Shown here piece after piece: positions 33,461 to 42,523 of a DNA stretch of 64,000 nucleotides (its first letter is position 1; every line of letters starts with the position of its first letter). The DNA is from Altererythrobacter sp. B11 (GTDB taxonomy: Bacteria > Pseudomonadota > Alphaproteobacteria > Sphingomonadales > Sphingomonadaceae): the NCBI RefSeq assembly GCF_003569745.1, contig NZ_AP018498.1, positions 3,201,001 to 3,265,000 of the forward strand. Direction: 5' to 3'. The notes beneath the pieces are model-generated. The model saw nothing but the letters and a program-made list of their open reading frames with translations. It had not been told where the DNA came from and searched no databases. A program made the translations under genes and the position numbers.

Positions 33461-34426
33461 GCCCGGCACCTCGGGCCGGGCAGAGAGGCGGCGGGCGATG
33501 ACGGCGCAGGCGATCAACTGGATCTGGTGGAACAGCATCAGCGGCAGCAGGATCGCGCCAACTTCCGCCGGGGCGAACAGCACGCCGGCGATCGGTACGC
33601 CTGAGGCGAGGCTCTTCTTGGAGCCGGCGAACAGCAGCACCACCCGGTCCGCATAGGCGAACCCCAGCAGCCGGCCCGCCCCCCAGGTCGCGGCCAGCAC
33701 GATTGCCAGCAGCACGGTGCAGCACAGCAGCACCAGCGCGAGATCGGCCCAGGAAACCTGGCGCCACAGCCCCTCCACCACGGCCGCGCCGAAGGCAGAA
33801 TAGACCACCAGCAGGATCGAGCCGCGATCCACCTTCGACAGGAGCCATTTGTGCCGATGGACGAAGCCGCCGATCCACGGCCGCAGCAGATGACCCACAA
33901 CGAACGGCAGCAGCAGCTGCAGCACGATCTTGGTGACGGCGTCGAAGCTCATGTCCACATGCCGCCCGCCCATCAGCAGGACTGCGAGCAGCGGCGTGAG
34001 GACGATCCCCAGAAGGTTCGAGAACGAGGCGCTGCACACCGCCGCTGCCACATTGCCCCGGGCGATCGAGGTGAAGGCGATCGAGCTCTGCACCGTGGAG
34101 GGCAGCAGCGTGAGAAACAGCAGCCCCGAAGCAAGCGGCAGCGGCAGGCCGGGCACCGAGCTGAGGCCGAGGCCGAGCAGTGGAAACAGCACGAAGGTCG
34201 CGGACAGTACGGCCACATGCAGCCGCCAGTTGGACAGGCCCTGCAGGATCGCCTCGCGCGAGAGCTTGGCGCCGTGGAGGAAGAACAGCAGCACGATGCC
34301 CGCATCCGCCGCCGCGCCGACCACCGGCACGAAGCCACCGCGCGCCGGCAGCAGCGAGGCCAGCGCCACCGTCAGCAGCAGGGCCGCGATGAAGGGATCG
34401 AACAGGGCGGTCAGGCGGCGGATCAT
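33443..34426 (-). CDS. SBF-like (bile acid:sodium symporter family) membrane transporter
   Basis: This 327-residue protein has about nine to ten TM helices across its length. The N-terminal FIAALLLTVALASLLPARG and LLFFLHGAKLSREAI, the LTLLPSTVQSSIAFTSIARGNVAA block and the GSKKSLASGVPIAGVLF block are characteristic of the SBF-like branch of the BASS family. The substrate is probably an organic anion and cannot be read from sequence. It is divergent from the host-attachment-family gene. Confidence 0.9.
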   Translation of the reverse strand: MIRRLTALFDPFIAALLLTVALASLLPARGGFVPVVGAAADAGIVLLFFLHGAKLSREAILQGLSNWRLHVAVLSATFVLFPLLGLGLSSVPGLPLPLASGLLFLTLLPSTVQSSIAFTSIARGNVAAAVCSASFSNLLGIVLTPLLAVLLMGGRHVDMSFDAVTKIVLQLLLPFVVGHLLRPWIGGFVHRHKWLLSKVDRGSILLVVYSAFGAAVVEGLWRQVSWADLALVLLCCTVLLAIVLAATWGAGRLLGFAYADRVVLLFAGSKKSLASGVPIAGVLFAPAEVGAILLPLMLFHQIQLIACAVIARRLSARPEVPGGGPRP

Positions 34427-34537
34427 CGGCGGTCCCTTGCGGCAAGCACTCGCGCGGAACGCCGGGAGCCCGTCGATGGTTCGGACAGATATCGAACACG
34501 CGCCTTCACGGCGCCCAAAAGGAAGAGGAGTTCACTC

Positions 34538-35050
34538 ATGCAGATAGCCCACAACGCCCTGATCGTCGTCGCAGACGGGCGCAAGATGCTGATGTTGCGA
34601 AATCGGGGCAATCCGCAGGAAATCAGCCTGGAAGTGGTGCGCAAGGAAATCCACGAAAGCCCGAAGGATTCCGAACAGAAGACCGATGCCGCCGGGGCAT
34701 CCTCCTCCACCCAGTCGGGCCGCAGCGCTCCGCCGATCGCTCGTCTCGGCTCGAACCACGCACGGGGCGAAGGCGCGCAGTTCGCCCCCTCGCGCGGGAG
34801 CATGGAGGAGACGGACTATCATCAGATGGAGGAAGACCGCTTCGCCGCCGAAGTCGCCGACATGCTCAAGGACCGAGCACTATCCAATGACTTCGACGAT
34901 CTGGTGATCGTCGCCCCCGCGCGCACGCTGGGCGAACTGCGCAAGCATTATCACAAGGAAGTGGAAGCGCGGCTGACCGGGGAGATCGACAAGGATTTCA
35001 CCGGCCATCCCGTGCCCGAGATCGAGCAGGCGCTGGCGCGCGCCGAATGA
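34538..35050 (+). CDS. Host attachment family protein
   Basis: This 170-residue protein resembles the family named for a role in attachment to host cells in Agrobacterium. The N terminus (IAHNALIVVADGRKMLMLRN) and the C-terminal VIVAPARTLGELRKHYH and EARLTGEIDKDFTGHPVPEI are conserved. The middle is polar and variable. No signal peptide is present, so direct surface action is doubtful. The ATG at 34538 has a GGAAGAGGAG ribosome site. Confidence 0.88.
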   Translation: MQIAHNALIVVADGRKMLMLRNRGNPQEISLEVVRKEIHESPKDSEQKTDAAGASSSTQSGRSAPPIARLGSNHARGEGAQFAPSRGSMEETDYHQMEEDRFAAEVADMLKDRALSNDFDDLVIVAPARTLGELRKHYHKEVEARLTGEIDKDFTGHPVPEIEQALARAE

Positions 35051-35084
35051 TGCGCCGCAAGAACCACGAAAGGCACAGACCATC

Positions 35085-35363
35085 ATGAAGAAGGCAATCA
35101 CTTTGGCGGCGCTCAGCGCCGCCCTCGCCCTTCCCCTCGCCGCCTGCGGCGGGGAGGCTGAGTCCAACACGGACACGACCATGTCAGGTGAAGGCGATCT
35201 CAGTTCGGCCGCCGGCGCCGGCACCACCACGCGGGCCATGGATGGCGCGCGGGCGGGCGCAGACGCCCTGCCTGCTGATGGCGCCCAGCCCGGCGGGCCT
35301 GAAGATGCGCTCACCGGCAAGGACAGCGGCACCGCCACACCCACTCCGGAAGCAGGCCAGTAA
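35085..35363 (+). CDS. Small hypothetical lipoprotein
   Basis: This 92-residue protein has a clear lipobox (LAAC, Cys21) after MKKAITLAALSAALALP. The rest is a low-complexity Ala/Gly/Asp/Thr sequence with no recognised domain. It lies 34 bp after the host-attachment gene and may share its transcript. It converges on the molybdenum hydroxylase operon. Confidence 0.72.
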   Translation: MKKAITLAALSAALALPLAACGGEAESNTDTTMSGEGDLSSAAGAGTTTRAMDGARAGADALPADGAQPGGPEDALTGKDSGTATPTPEAGQ

Positions 35364-35387
35364 AGCCGCCGGGCCGGACTGCCCGGA

Positions 35388-37592
35388 TCAGATCTCCGGC
35401 AGTTCGGCCAGCACCTTGTCGGGCGTGAAGGGAAAGCTGCGCAACCGCACGCCACAGGCGTGGTAGATCGCATTGCCGATGGCCCCCGCCGCACCACAGA
35501 TGCCCAGCTCACCCACACCCTTGGCCTGCAGCGGGCTGGCGGCGGGATCGCGTTCCTCCACCAGCAGCACGTCGAGATGCGGCACATCCAGGTTCACCGG
35601 CAGGTGATATTCGGCAAGGTCAGGGTTGACCACATGCCCGTCCCGCCGGTCGAACACCTGATCTTCCGTCAGCGCGCTGCCGATGCCCCAGACCATGCCG
35701 CCCATGCATTGCGAGGTGGCGGTCTTCTCGTTCAGCACACGACCGAGGCTGAACGCGCCGGAGAAGCGGCGCACCCGGCATTCGCCGGTATAGGCATTCA
35801 CCCCCACCTCCACGAAGAAGGCGCCATACATGGCGGCGGCGAAATTGTCCGCCACGTCGCCGGGTTTGAAGTGGCCCGTCTGCTCGATCTCCTCCCCTTC
35901 CAGCAGGTCCGGCAGAGACGCGCGCCTGTTGCCGGTCATGGCGAAGCCATCCCGCAGCGTCAGATCCTCCTCGCGGCAGCCCATCCGGCGGGCGATTTCC
36001 TCGCGCAGCGCTTCGCAAGCGATGAACACGGCGGAACCGGTGGAGGCCGCACCCCAGCTGCCGCCCGATCCGGAGCCCGGCGGCAGCGTGGTATCGCCCA
36101 GTCGGACCAGCACGTCCGCCGGATCGAGCCCCAGCATCTCGCCGGCGATCTGGCCCAGCACGGTGTAGGTGCCGGTGCCGATATCGGTCATGTCGCTGGC
36201 AACGATGGCCGTGCCATCAGGGGAAATCGTCACCCGCGCCTGCGCTTCGTTGAGGTTATGCACCCGCGCCGCGCCAGCCATGCCGGTGCCGATCCACCAT
36301 TCGCCTTCGCGCCGCTGGCACGGACGGCGATCCGCGCCGTCCCAGTCGAACCGTTCTGCCCCGAGCTTCAGGCATTCGGCATATTTGCGCGAACTGTAAG
36401 GAATGTCTTCGGTCGGGTGGCGGTCCGGGATGTTGCGCAGGCGCAGTTCCACCGGGTCCATCCCGATGTCGTTGGCCAGCTCGTCCATCGCCGCTTCCAG
36501 CGCCTGCATGCCCACCGCCTCGCCCGGCGCGCGCACGGAGCCGGCGGTCAACAGATTGAGGCGCGCCACGTCGATCCGCAGATCGCGGTTTTCGCCGGGG
36601 TAGAGGAATTCGCTGGCCTGCGTCACCGGCTCGGCAAAGCTCTCGCCCGGCAGGTTGGACACGCGCGCCGCGTGGCCGAAGCCGGTGAGCCGCCCGTCAG
36701 TGTGCGCTGCGAGCCGCAAGCGCTGATGCGTTTCGGAGCGGCGCATCACGCATTGGAACACCTGCTGGCGCAGCATCACCACCCGCACCGGCCGGCCCAG
36801 TTCCATCGCGGCCACTGCCGCCGCCACACCTTCCGCGCTGATGCCCAGCTTGGAGCCGAAGCCGCCGCCAACGTAACGGGAAACCAGGCGCACCTGATCC
36901 GGCTCCAGCCCCACGGCATCGGCCAGTTCCTTCACATTGTAGCGCAGCATCTGCAGGCTGGAGTGCAGCGTCAGCTTCTGCCCATCCCATTGTGCGATGC
37001 TGGCATGGGGCTCCATCGCCGCGCTGTTGTGGCTTTCGGTGGTGTAGGTGACATCCACCGCATGGGCGGCCTCGCTCATTGCGCGATCAAGGTTGCCCTG
37101 CACGGTGGGCTCGCCCTTGGGCTCGGTGGGAAGGCCCTCGGCGTGCTGATCCACGGCGGCATCGTCATCCACGCGATAGTCCACCCGCAGACGCTTGGCG
37201 GCATCGCGCGCCTGCTCGAAGGTTTCCGCCACCACCACCGCGATCGGCTGCCCCCAATACTGCACCTTGCGCACCTGTTGCACGGGCGCCTCGCCCGCCC
37301 CACCCTGCGCAGAACGCGCGACCATGCGCTCGTCGGAGATGACGGCAAGGACGCCGGGCATGGAGAGCGCCGAGCTTTCGTCGATCGCGGTGACTTCACC
37401 CTTGCTGATCGTGGCGGTGACGAGAACGCCCTCCACGCAGCCCTCCATGCGGTATTCGGCGGCATAGGGGGCCACGCCGCACACCTTGGCGGGGCCATCG
37501 GGGCGATTCAGCGGCTTGCCGATCACCGCCTGCGCCATCGCATCCAGCCGGTTGCGCTCGTCGGGCTGATCCATCGTGACGGTGCGGGTCAT
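35388..37592 (-). CDS. paoC: Molybdenum hydroxylase large subunit (PaoC/YagR type, molybdopterin-binding)
   Basis: This 734-residue xanthine-oxidase-family subunit binds the molybdenum cofactor. Marks are the N-terminal PLNRPDGPAKVCGVAPYAAE, HNSAAMEPHASIAQWDG, RYVGGGFGSKLG, SVRAPGEAVG, GSGGSWGAAS, and the catalytic Glu in QAKGVGELGICGA near the C terminus. It is similar in size to E. coli PaoC (aldehyde oxidoreductase). It overlaps the upstream FAD subunit by ATGA. No XdhC/PaoD-type maturation factor is in the window. The likely substrate is an aromatic aldehyde, by homology only. Confidence 0.92.
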   Translation of the reverse strand: MTRTVTMDQPDERNRLDAMAQAVIGKPLNRPDGPAKVCGVAPYAAEYRMEGCVEGVLVTATISKGEVTAIDESSALSMPGVLAVISDERMVARSAQGGAGEAPVQQVRKVQYWGQPIAVVVAETFEQARDAAKRLRVDYRVDDDAAVDQHAEGLPTEPKGEPTVQGNLDRAMSEAAHAVDVTYTTESHNSAAMEPHASIAQWDGQKLTLHSSLQMLRYNVKELADAVGLEPDQVRLVSRYVGGGFGSKLGISAEGVAAAVAAMELGRPVRVVMLRQQVFQCVMRRSETHQRLRLAAHTDGRLTGFGHAARVSNLPGESFAEPVTQASEFLYPGENRDLRIDVARLNLLTAGSVRAPGEAVGMQALEAAMDELANDIGMDPVELRLRNIPDRHPTEDIPYSSRKYAECLKLGAERFDWDGADRRPCQRREGEWWIGTGMAGAARVHNLNEAQARVTISPDGTAIVASDMTDIGTGTYTVLGQIAGEMLGLDPADVLVRLGDTTLPPGSGSGGSWGAASTGSAVFIACEALREEIARRMGCREEDLTLRDGFAMTGNRRASLPDLLEGEEIEQTGHFKPGDVADNFAAAMYGAFFVEVGVNAYTGECRVRRFSGAFSLGRVLNEKTATSQCMGGMVWGIGSALTEDQVFDRRDGHVVNPDLAEYHLPVNLDVPHLDVLLVEERDPAASPLQAKGVGELGICGAAGAIGNAIYHACGVRLRSFPFTPDKVLAELPEI

Positions 37593-38569
37593 GCGGCGTC
37601 TCCTGTCGCTTCGCGCAGAACCGCCTTCAGCGTCCGGCGGGCCATGGGAATCTTGAAATCATTCTCGCCTTGCCCGCGCGCCTCTTCCAGCAGCAGATCG
37701 GCCGCACGGTCGAACAGCGCATCGGAAGGCACTTCGCCCGTAAGCAGTTCGTCGATCCGCGGATCGTGCCACGGCTTGTGCGCCAGCGCGCCGAAGGCGA
37801 GCGCGGCAGAGGCTATGCGCCCGGCATCCATACGTACCACGGCACCGATCGAAACCAGCGCAAAGGCGTAGGACGCGCGCTCGCGCACCTTGCGATAGAT
37901 CTGCATGCCGCCGGTTGGCGCCGGAAGCTGCACGGCAGTGATGATCTCGCCCGGCTCCAGCACATTGTCGCGCTGCGGCTCGTCCCCCGGCAGGCGATGG
38001 AACTGGCGCACGGGAAGGCTGCGCGTGCCGCCCGAAGCATCGGCAATCTCCACCGTGGCATCCAGCGCATAGAGCGCCACCGCCATGTCCCCCGGATAGG
38101 TGGCAATGCATTGGTCGCTCGCGCCCAGCACGGCATGGATGCGGTTGAAGCCGCCGATGGCGGAGCAGCCGCTGCCCGGCTCGCGCTTGTTGCAGGGCTG
38201 ATCGATATTGTAGAAATAATAGCACCGCGTCCGCTGGCACAGATTGCCGCCGGTGGTGGCCTTGTTGCGCAGCTGGAAGGTGGCACCGGCCAGGATCGCG
38301 CGGGCGAGCAGCGGATAATCGCGCCGCACGCGCGGATCGGCGGCACAGGCGCTGTTGGAAACGAGGGCGCCGATGCGCAGCCCGCCAGCCCGCTCCTCTA
38401 TCCCGCCCAGCGGCAGGCGATTGATGTCCACCAGCTCTTCGGGCGTCTCCACCTCCAGCTTCATCAGGTCGAGCAGATTGGTGCCGCCGGCGATCGGCCG
38501 GGCGCCACCGCCGCACAATTGCGCGGCGCGGTCCAGCCCATCGGCGCGGGTGTATTCGAACGGCCTCAT
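37589..38569 (-). CDS. paoB: Molybdenum hydroxylase FAD subunit (PaoB/YagS type)
   Basis: This 326-residue subunit has the FAD-binding PCMH fold (ARPIAGGTNLLDLMKLE, ATTGGNLCQRTRCYYF). It also has the extra four-Cys [4Fe-4S] insert of the PaoB branch, C-x3-4-C then QPCNKREPGSGC. It passes electrons between the Mo subunit and the acceptor. It overlaps both neighbours by ATGA. Confidence 0.92.
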   Translation of the reverse strand: MRPFEYTRADGLDRAAQLCGGGARPIAGGTNLLDLMKLEVETPEELVDINRLPLGGIEERAGGLRIGALVSNSACAADPRVRRDYPLLARAILAGATFQLRNKATTGGNLCQRTRCYYFYNIDQPCNKREPGSGCSAIGGFNRIHAVLGASDQCIATYPGDMAVALYALDATVEIADASGGTRSLPVRQFHRLPGDEPQRDNVLEPGEIITAVQLPAPTGGMQIYRKVRERASYAFALVSIGAVVRMDAGRIASAALAFGALAHKPWHDPRIDELLTGEVPSDALFDRAADLLLEEARGQGENDFKIPMARRTLKAVLREATGDAA

Positions 38570-39066
38570 TCGCCCGCCTCCATGACTTCGGTGATGGCAT
38601 CGACGATGTTGGAATAGGCGCCGCAGCGGCAGAGATTGCCGCTCATCCGCTCGCGGATTTCCTCCGCCGTCAGCTTGACGTCGCCGGCAAGATCATCGGT
38701 GACGAAGCTGGCCCAGCCATTGGCCGCCTCGTCCAGCATAGCCTTGGCGGAGCAGATCTGACCCGGCGTGCAATAGCCGCACTGATAGCCGTCGTGCCGG
38801 ACGAAGGCGGCCTGCAGCGGATGCATGTCGTCCGGCGTGCCGAGCCCCTCGATGGTCGTCACGCTGTCGCCATCGTGCATGGCGGCAAGGGTGAGGCAGG
38901 AATTGATCCGCTGCCCGTTTACCAACACGGTGCAGGCCCCGCACTGGCCGTGGTCGCAGCCTTTCTTGGTGCCCGTCAGCCCGCAGTCGCGCCGCAGGAA
39001 ATCGAGCAGGGTGGTGCGGGGATCTCCCGCGAAGTCATAGTCTTGTCCGTTGATCGTCAGCGGCAT
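38566..39066 (-). CDS. paoA: Molybdenum hydroxylase [2Fe-2S] subunit (PaoA/YagT type)
   Basis: This 166-residue subunit carries two [2Fe-2S] clusters. The plant-type ligands are Cys37, Cys42, Cys45 and Cys57 (KGCDHGQCGACT, NSCLTL). The second set is Cys96, Cys99, Cys146 and Cys148 (QCGYCTPGQ, LCRCGAY). E. coli PaoA has a Tat signal; none is visible here, so the enzyme appears cytoplasmic. The ATG at 39066 is preferred over 39081 because GGGAG lies 6 bases before it. Confidence 0.93.
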   Translation of the reverse strand: MPLTINGQDYDFAGDPRTTLLDFLRRDCGLTGTKKGCDHGQCGACTVLVNGQRINSCLTLAAMHDGDSVTTIEGLGTPDDMHPLQAAFVRHDGYQCGYCTPGQICSAKAMLDEAANGWASFVTDDLAGDVKLTAEEIRERMSGNLCRCGAYSNIVDAITEVMEAGE

Positions 39067-39153
39067 GGGCAGCTCCCTCATCGCTGGGCCAACGCCCCGC
39101 CGCCCAATTCGGTCCGAGCCAATTGGCGGGGGCCGTTGGCTGCCCCCGCGCCG

Positions 39154-39867
39154 TCAGAGATGCAGGTAGGAGGGGGCGAACATCGCTTTCTCTCGCAGTC
39201 GATCGTGATCCAGCACATGCAGCCGACGGGCTCGCAGCTCCACCAGCCCTTCCCGCCGCAGCGCCTGCAGAGTGCGGTTCACATGCACGGAGGTGAGCCC
39301 GGTCGCTTCCCCGATGTCCGCCTGAGTCAGGGGGAATTCGCAGCTGCCGCCCTGCGTCAGACCGAGGCCGGCAAGCCGCGCGTACATTTCGCAGAACAGG
39401 TGGGATATCCGCTCCGGCGCGGTGCGCTGGCCAACGCTCATGGTCCATTCGCGCTGGATCGAGGCGGTCACCAGTTCGCTGCGCCACAGCGCCTTGGCCA
39501 TGTTGAGCGAACTGGCCACTATGGCGTCGAATTCCTCCCGGCCGATCTCTGCATAGCGGACGGTGGTGATCGCGCCGAGCGAATGGTCCATCTCTTCCAG
39601 GATGAAGGCATTCGCGTCGCAAATGTCTCCCGGGATCATCAGCGAAAGGATTTGCCGCCGGCCGTCGGGCAATTCCTTGTAGCGAGACACCCAGCCTTCG
39701 AGGACGAACTTGATCGTTTGCGGCGCGTCACCCTCGCGCAGGATGTCGCGCCGCGCTTCGACGGAACGCACCACGCGGCCCAGCGCCGCTTCGATCGCCA
39801 TCAGCTCCTCCGTCTCGAAGCGACTGTGGGCGCCGAGATTGCGGGCGATCAGGGACCGGGACATCTC
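39154..39867 (-). CDS. Crp/Fnr-family transcriptional regulator
   Basis: This protein of about 237 residues has an N-terminal cyclic-nucleotide-binding-like domain (RDILREGDAPQTIKFVLEGWVSRYKEL, MIPGDICD) and a C-terminal winged HTH (TQADIGEATGLTSVHVNRTLQALRREGLVEL). It lacks the Cys cluster of FNR, so it is not an iron-sulfur sensor of that type. An ATG at 39933 would add 22 residues without a good ribosome site. It lies just upstream of, and in the same direction as, the paoABC genes and may control them (inference). Confidence 0.87.
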   Translation of the reverse strand, partial: EMSRSLIARNLGAHSRFETEELMAIEAALGRVVRSVEARRDILREGDAPQTIKFVLEGWVSRYKELPDGRRQILSLMIPGDICDANAFILEEMDHSLGAITTVRYAEIGREEFDAIVASSLNMAKALWRSELVTASIQREWTMSVGQRTAPERISHLFCEMYARLAGLGLTQGGSCEFPLTQADIGEATGLTSVHVNRTLQALRREGLVELRARRLHVLDHDRLREKAMFAPSYLHL

Positions 39868-39920
39868 CATCGGGCGGTTATGCGCCCCCCTCACCCCCGT
39901 GGCAACCGAAGTGCCGGGCT

Positions 39921-40478
39921 TCAGGGCGACCATCGGCGCGCTGCGTCGCGGGCGGCATCGCAGGCGTCGCGCCAGCGCCGCCGCTCCTCCTCCGCATCGG
40001 CAAGCGCGCGATGCGCCGGGGGGCCGCCCCTGTCGCGCACATCGGCCAGGGTGATTACGCTCTCAACCACTTTTTCCAGCGATTCCGGAGGGATGACGGG
40101 CTGGAGGATCTGCCGCACCGACTGCTCGCGCAATTCGTCCGTGTCGCGGAGGCGCAGCGTGCGGCGGGTAAAGCCGCCGGCGCGGAGCAAAGCGCTCAGC
40201 CACTTGCCGTCCCACGACGGCGCGCTGGCGTAGAGATCGTGGCCCGAAAGCACCTCCACCATCCGCCGGGCGACGGCGTCGTGCGGGGTGCCGCGTTCGA
40301 GCAATTCGTCACGGGGGATGTGGTGGATGGCTTCGGCGGCGGGATCCCACTCCTCCCACCCCGGAGCGGGGCGGATCAGGTGGTTTTCGCCCCCGCCTTC
40401 GGCAAAAGCCCAGCCGACTTCAATGGGATAGCTCCGTTCGGAGAGAGAGGATGCTTCGAAATCCAGGAATACGATCAT
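39921..40478 (-). CDS. DEDDh-type 3'-5' exonuclease-like protein
   Basis: This 185-residue RNase H-fold protein has the first acidic motif at the N terminus (MIVFLDFEASSL: Asp6, Glu8). AIHHIPRDEL and a middle Asp in SAPSWDGKWL follow, and the final motif is HRALADAEEERRRW. This is the DnaQ/RNase T exonuclease pattern. The length fits stand-alone small exonucleases. It ends at the Crp-type gene and is divergent from fnrL. Confidence 0.82.
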   Translation of the reverse strand: MIVFLDFEASSLSERSYPIEVGWAFAEGGGENHLIRPAPGWEEWDPAAEAIHHIPRDELLERGTPHDAVARRMVEVLSGHDLYASAPSWDGKWLSALLRAGGFTRRTLRLRDTDELREQSVRQILQPVIPPESLEKVVESVITLADVRDRGGPPAHRALADAEEERRRWRDACDAARDAARRWSP

Positions 40479-40636
40479 GCCGACGCAACGCCCCTACCCC
40501 GCCCGGAGTGCCGCAGCTGCACCGCCTCTGCAAGGCGAGTGCAAATGTTTATTCATGGATCCGCCCCCTACGCACCCCGCCCGACTGGGACATTTGCGTA
40601 TACCGGCCCGCGCCCGCCTGCCCGAGAGGGGCAATA

Positions 40637-40650
40637 TTGATCACGGTCAA
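40637..40650. promoter_or_regulatory. FNR/Anr-type binding site upstream of fnrL
   Basis: TTGATCACGGTCAA matches the FNR consensus TTGAT-N4-ATCAA at nine of ten defined positions. Its centre is about 48 bp before the fnrL ATG, so autoregulation is likely. The divergent exonuclease start is 160 bp away. Confidence 0.75.
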
Positions 40651-40690
40651 TTCGGCCCCGACGGGCCGCGAGGGAAGCGAGGACTTGGTA

Positions 40691-41383
40691 ATGAATTCCT
40701 GTGAGCATTGCACGGTGCGTGACAAGGCCGTCTGCCGATCGCTGAATGCGGAGGACATGGAGCGGCTGGGCCGCATGGGCCGCCACCAGAAGCTGTCGCG
40801 TGGGCAGGTGCTGCAATGGGAGGGGGACGAATCCCTCCTCATCGGCAATGTGATCGAAGGCGTGGTGAAGCTGTCCGCCTCGACCCGGCAGGGCAAGGAT
40901 CAGACGCTGGGCATCGCCTATCCCGGCGATTTCATCGGCCGCCCCTTCGGCGCGCGCAGCGCGCAGACGGTGACGGCGCTGAGCGAGGCGCGGGTGTGCA
41001 CCTTCCGTCGCGCCGATTTCGACGAATTCGCCCGCACCCACCCAGAGCTGGAGCATGACATGCTGCGGCGCACGCTGGACGAGCTGGACCATTTGCGCAG
41101 CTGGATGCTCCTGCTGGGCCACAAGAGCGCACAGTCCAAGGTGGCCAGCTTCCTGCTGGAAATGGCCCACCGGCTGGGCGAGCCCACCAGCGATGGCGCG
41201 GGCGTAGCCTTCACCCTGCCCTTCGGCCGGCAGGAAATTGCTGAAGTGCTGGGCATGACGATCGAGACGGTCAGCCGCCAGATCACCCAGCTGCGCAACG
41301 ACAGGCTGGTGGAAACGCCCGGCCAGCGCGACATCGTGATCCGCGATCGCGCCACGCTGCAAGACCTCGCGGAAATGGAGTGA
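40691..41383 (+). CDS. fnrL: FnrL/FnrN-type oxygen-responsive regulator
   Basis: This 230-residue Crp/Fnr protein has the FNR iron-sulfur ligands: Cys4, Cys7 and Cys15 in the C-x2-C-x7-C arrangement of alphaproteobacterial FnrL/FnrN, plus Cys103 (ARVCTFRR). The HTH (EIAEVLGMTIETVSRQI) keeps the Glu and Ser-Arg residues that read the TTGAT half-site. It should bind DNA under low oxygen. The ATG at 40691 has GAGG 8 bases upstream; the frame runs further upstream without homology. Confidence 0.94.
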   Translation: MNSCEHCTVRDKAVCRSLNAEDMERLGRMGRHQKLSRGQVLQWEGDESLLIGNVIEGVVKLSASTRQGKDQTLGIAYPGDFIGRPFGARSAQTVTALSEARVCTFRRADFDEFARTHPELEHDMLRRTLDELDHLRSWMLLLGHKSAQSKVASFLLEMAHRLGEPTSDGAGVAFTLPFGRQEIAEVLGMTIETVSRQITQLRNDRLVETPGQRDIVIRDRATLQDLAEME

Positions 41384-41463
41384 GGCCGCGAAAGACCTTG
41401 AACTCGCCGCCGCCATGCCGGACATCGTGCCCCTCCCCCGGGTCGATAATCAGGCAGGCGGCG

Positions 41464-42147
41464 ATGAGCGACGAGAGATTGGTCCACGTGGTCGATGACG
41501 AGGAGGCGATCCGCCGCTCGCTCGATTTCCTGCTCCGCAACGCGGGTTTCCGCGTGGAACGGTGGGAGGATGGCGAGAGCTTCCTGAAAGGCGTGGATCG
41601 CACCGCCCCCGCCTGCGCGCTGCTGGACGTGCGGATGCCCGGTATGGACGGGCTGGAAGTGCAGGAGGAAATGGCGCAGCGCGGGCTGAACCTGCCGGTG
41701 ATCGTGCTGACCGGCCATGGCGACATCGACATGGCGGTGCGGGCGATGCGCGCCGGGGCCGTGGATTTCCTGGAAAAACCCTTCAACCGTGAGCGGTTGC
41801 TGCAGGCACTGGATCGCGGCTTCGCCCGGCTGGCGGACCGGCGCGGCCGGCTGGAACAGGAACAATGGGCCAAGACGCAGATCGCCCTGCTGACCCAGCG
41901 CGAGCAGGAGGTGCTGGACGGGCTCGCCTGCGGCTACCCCAACAAGACCATCGCCTATGATCTCGGCATCAGTTCGCGCACGGTGGAAGTCTATCGCGCC
42001 AATGTGATGACCAAGCTGGACGTGAGCAATTTCGCCGACGCCCTGCGCATCGCCTTCGCCGCCGGCATGGGCCGCGAGGACGAATGGCGCTCAGGCCACG
42101 GCGTGGGCCAGGGCGCCGCCGGCGGGAGCAAGCCCGCAGGGGACTGA
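41464..42147 (+). CDS. fixJ: FixJ-type response regulator 1
   Basis: This 227-residue protein has a receiver domain (VVDDEEAIRRSL; phospho-acceptor Asp55 in LLDVRMPGMDG; Thr in LTGHGD; Lys in EKPF). A LuxR-type HTH follows (LTQREQEVLDGLACGYPNKTIA). The family is FixJ/TtrR/NodW. It lies 80 bp after fnrL and has a degenerate Gly/Ser-rich tail. The fixL partner is 2.4 kb away on the other strand, beside a second fixJ-type gene, so the pairing is uncertain. Confidence 0.92.
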   Translation: MSDERLVHVVDDEEAIRRSLDFLLRNAGFRVERWEDGESFLKGVDRTAPACALLDVRMPGMDGLEVQEEMAQRGLNLPVIVLTGHGDIDMAVRAMRAGAVDFLEKPFNRERLLQALDRGFARLADRRGRLEQEQWAKTQIALLTQREQEVLDGLACGYPNKTIAYDLGISSRTVEVYRANVMTKLDVSNFADALRIAFAAGMGREDEWRSGHGVGQGAAGGSKPAGD

Positions 42148-42233
42148 GCCAGGCTCTCCCCTCCCCTTCAGGAGGCGGGGAATGAGAGCGCCCGGCTGAG
42201 CCCTGTTCGTCGCCGTGCTTACCCCTCTCCCAA

Positions 42234-42257
42234 CCCTCTCCCCTGAAGGGGAGAGGG
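42234..42257. terminator. Hairpin between convergent genes
   Basis: CCCTCTCCCC (42234-42243) pairs with GGGGAGAGGG (42248-42257) around TGAA. It lies between fixJ 1 and the small minus-strand gene and lacks a T tract, so it may be a repeat-type hairpin rather than a classic terminator. Confidence 0.55.
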
Positions 42258-42266
42258 CTTCGGCGC

Positions 42267-42479
42267 TCAGGCGAAGAGGTCGTGTTCGCCTTCAACGGCG
42301 ATGGGATCGGGCACTTCGAGCTGGAACGGCGCCTCATGCGGATGCGGGGGGAAGCCCACGGCCAGGAAGTGGTGCGCCAGCCGGTGGCACCAGGCGACAT
42401 TGCAATCATGCATCGCCTGGGCCAGCTTGAACGGCGCCAGCATGAGATCCGCGATCGGCGGTTCGGCGGTCTGTTCCAT
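42267..42479 (-). CDS. Small hypothetical protein beside the stress-protein gene
   Basis: This 70-residue protein starts at the ATG at 42479 with GGAG seven bases upstream. The sequence is acidic at the C terminus and has a DCNVAWCHRLAHHF stretch with two Cys and three His. No family is recognised. It follows the universal stress protein gene by 44 bp in the same direction and is probably co-transcribed. Confidence 0.6.
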   Translation of the reverse strand: MEQTAEPPIADLMLAPFKLAQAMHDCNVAWCHRLAHHFLAVGFPPHPHEAPFQLEVPDPIAVEGEHDLFA

Positions 42480-42523
42480 CCCGGTTCTCCTTTCGCTCCG
42501 CGCCGCAGCCCGGCGGCGAAGCC

